This document shows, piece by piece, positions 49,598-50,362 of a DNA stretch of 50,362 bases. The position numbers and the translations under genes are program-made. Under the pieces are notes generated by a model, which worked only from the letters and a program-made list of their open reading frames with translations, was not told the origin of the DNA and ran no database searches. This DNA comes from Lentzea kentuckyensis (GTDB lineage Bacteria > Actinomycetota > Actinomycetes > Mycobacteriales > Pseudonocardiaceae): positions 1 to 50,362 of the forward strand of contig NZ_MUYM01000145.1 in the NCBI RefSeq assembly GCF_002150765.1, in the 5' to 3' direction. The number at the start of each line of letters is the position of its first letter. The stretch's first letter is position 1.

Positions 49598-49621
49598 GGC
49601 CGGGCGTCGACGCGCCCGGCC
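49598..49621. terminator. Terminator between protease and ArsR genes
   Basis: GGCCGGGC and GCCCGGCC form an 8-bp stem with an 8-nt loop, 18 bp past the protease stop, between convergent genes. Confidence 0.7.
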
Positions 49622-49696
49622 ACCGACGAAGGCCCGGAGTTACCGGGGCTCGCGGCAACCGACGCCTTCACCGGGCAGGACCAGCGCGAACGGCAC

Positions 49697-50062
49697 TCAG
49701 TTCTGTTTGCGAGTGCGGCTGCGGGGCAGGGCGACGGCTGGTGCGCGAAGGTCGTCGAGGAGCTCCATCTGGCCGGTGATGACACCGGTGAGGATGAGCC
49801 TGGCGACCGCGAGCAGTTCGGCGACGTGGGGGCTGGTCAGCGAGTAGAAGACGTTGGAGCCTTCCTTGCGGGTGGTGACGAGCCCGGCGCGGCGCAGTAC
49901 GGCCAGTTGCTGGGAGAGGTTGGCGGCTTCGATGCCGACTTCGGGGAGCATCTCCGCGACGGAGTGTTCGCGCTCGCTGAGCAGTTCGAGCACCCGGATG
50001 CGCGCCGGGTGGCCGAGGGTTTTGAAGAACTCCGCCTTGACCTGGTAGAGGGGCCTGCTCAT
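49697..50062 (-). CDS. ArsR-family transcriptional regulator
   Basis: 121-residue winged-helix repressor. 'YQVKAEFFKTLGHPARIRVLELLSEREHSVAEMLPEVGIEAANLSQQLAVLRRAGLVTTRKEGSNVFYSL' is the full ArsR HTH. No CxC metal motif of classical ArsR proteins is present, so it belongs to a non-metal or alternative-site group, often paired with sulfate-permease (SulP) genes; none is in the window. It is divergent from a CBS-domain gene with an inverted repeat between. Confidence 0.92.
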   Translation of the reverse strand: MSRPLYQVKAEFFKTLGHPARIRVLELLSEREHSVAEMLPEVGIEAANLSQQLAVLRRAGLVTTRKEGSNVFYSLTSPHVAELLAVARLILTGVITGQMELLDDLRAPAVALPRSRTRKQN

Positions 50063-50157
50063 CGGTGCCCCTTCCCGCCGACCGTCGTCATGGTGCTGAT
50101 CCTCCCTGGTAGATCCCCGCTGTTGCGACTCGGGATGCGTTTCAACGGGATTCAGCA

Positions 50158-50183
50158 GTTGCTAATCTTACCAAGTAAGCAAC
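50158..50183. promoter_or_regulatory. ArsR-type operator-like inverted repeat
   Basis: GTTGCT (50158-50163) and AGCAAC (50178-50183) flank an AT-rich 14-bp centre between the divergent ArsR and CBS genes. The repeat lies 35 bp upstream of the CBS start. Confidence 0.6.
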
Positions 50184-50217
50184 GCCGGTCACCTCGCACA
50201 ACGGTGGGAGGACGGAC

Positions 50218-50362
50218 ATGAGTGAGCCGACGACAGCGGATGTGATGTGCCGTCGGGTCGTCACGGCGGCCCTGGACACGTCCTTCAAAGAGCTGGTCGG
50301 CATCATGATCGCTCATGAGGTGATCGCGATCCCGGTGGTGGATTCGACCGGGCGCCCGGTCG
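50218..50362 (+). CDS. CBS-domain protein, 5' part only
   Basis: ATG 50218 behind GGGAGG. 'TADVMCRRVVTAALDTSF' and 'MIAHEVIAIPVVDSTGRPV' are the first CBS motif. The gene runs off the window. It is probably similar to the CBS-BON protein at 34830, though the N-terminus differs. The ArsR-type inverted repeat upstream may control it. Confidence 0.85.
   Translation, partial: MSEPTTADVMCRRVVTAALDTSFKELVGIMIAHEVIAIPVVDSTGRPV

Overview
The window is high-GC DNA with near-uniform G/C at third codon positions, many GTG/TTG starts, and dense regulator families (TetR, MarR, HxlR, XRE-MmyB, ArsR). It also carries secreted glycan hydrolases and a dormancy-type stress island. This fits a filamentous actinobacterium. 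Pseudonocardiales (Lentzea/Saccharothrix-like) is my inference, not something the sequence proves. No rRNA, tRNA, CRISPR array or intact mobile element was recognised.

Layout. 1-0.8 kb: decayed DNA (an edge fragment and an HxlR-like pseudogene). 0.8-6 kb: a Tat-exported molybdenum hydroxylase of the PaoABC type (2Fe-2S, FAD/4Fe-4S and Mo subunits) with its XdhC-type maturation factor. 6-7.2 kb: secreted GH62 arabinofuranosidase. 8-10.8 kb: XRE-MmyB regulator and an ATPase/GNAT-like/HTH fusion. 10.8-13 kb: MarR regulator, cupin and quinone-oxidoreductase-like gene linked by three copies of one 16-bp palindrome. 13-17 kb: broken genes, a lipoprotein, an HxlR/QorB-like divergent pair with a small membrane protein, and a DUF418 remnant. 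17.1-21.8 kb: sugar ABC importer (binding protein and two permeases) in an operon with a GH43 xylosidase/arabinosidase, with a LacI-type operator upstream. 22-25.4 kb: IS remnants, a TetR/NmrA-like divergent pair and a broken Nudix gene. 25.6-31.7 kb: secreted double-SnoaL protein with divergent TetR, exported beta-carbonic anhydrase, lactate-permease and GntR remnants, a GbsR/MarR-like regulator with a frameshifted DUF998 gene, and a TetR with a truncated glycosyltransferase.

31.7-38.2 kb is a hypoxia/dormancy-like island: carbamate-kinase and universal-stress-protein remnants, an Rv1733c-like membrane protein, a Cys/His-rich protein, two universal stress proteins, a CBS-BON protein and a CtpF-like cation ATPase. 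Upstream of two of its genes I see palindromes resembling DosR/DevR boxes. A second CBS protein enters at the right edge.

39.5-47.5 kb is a plant-polymer module: a cutinase/PET-hydrolase-family esterase, rhamnogalacturonan acetylesterase, PL11 rhamnogalacturonan lyase, a Tat-exported alpha/beta hydrolase, a GH43 enzyme, a fumarylacetoacetate-hydrolase-family enzyme and a GH78 rhamnosidase fragment. Together these suggest pectin, arabinoxylan and cutin use. The window closes with a secreted S1 protease and an ArsR regulator.

A recurrent theme is genes broken by internal deletion and joined to unrelated fragments: hydrolase/XRE, Nudix, GntR/lactate permease, universal stress protein/carbamate kinase, lycopene cyclase, and SDR/GH78. 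At least a dozen remnants lie in 50 kb.
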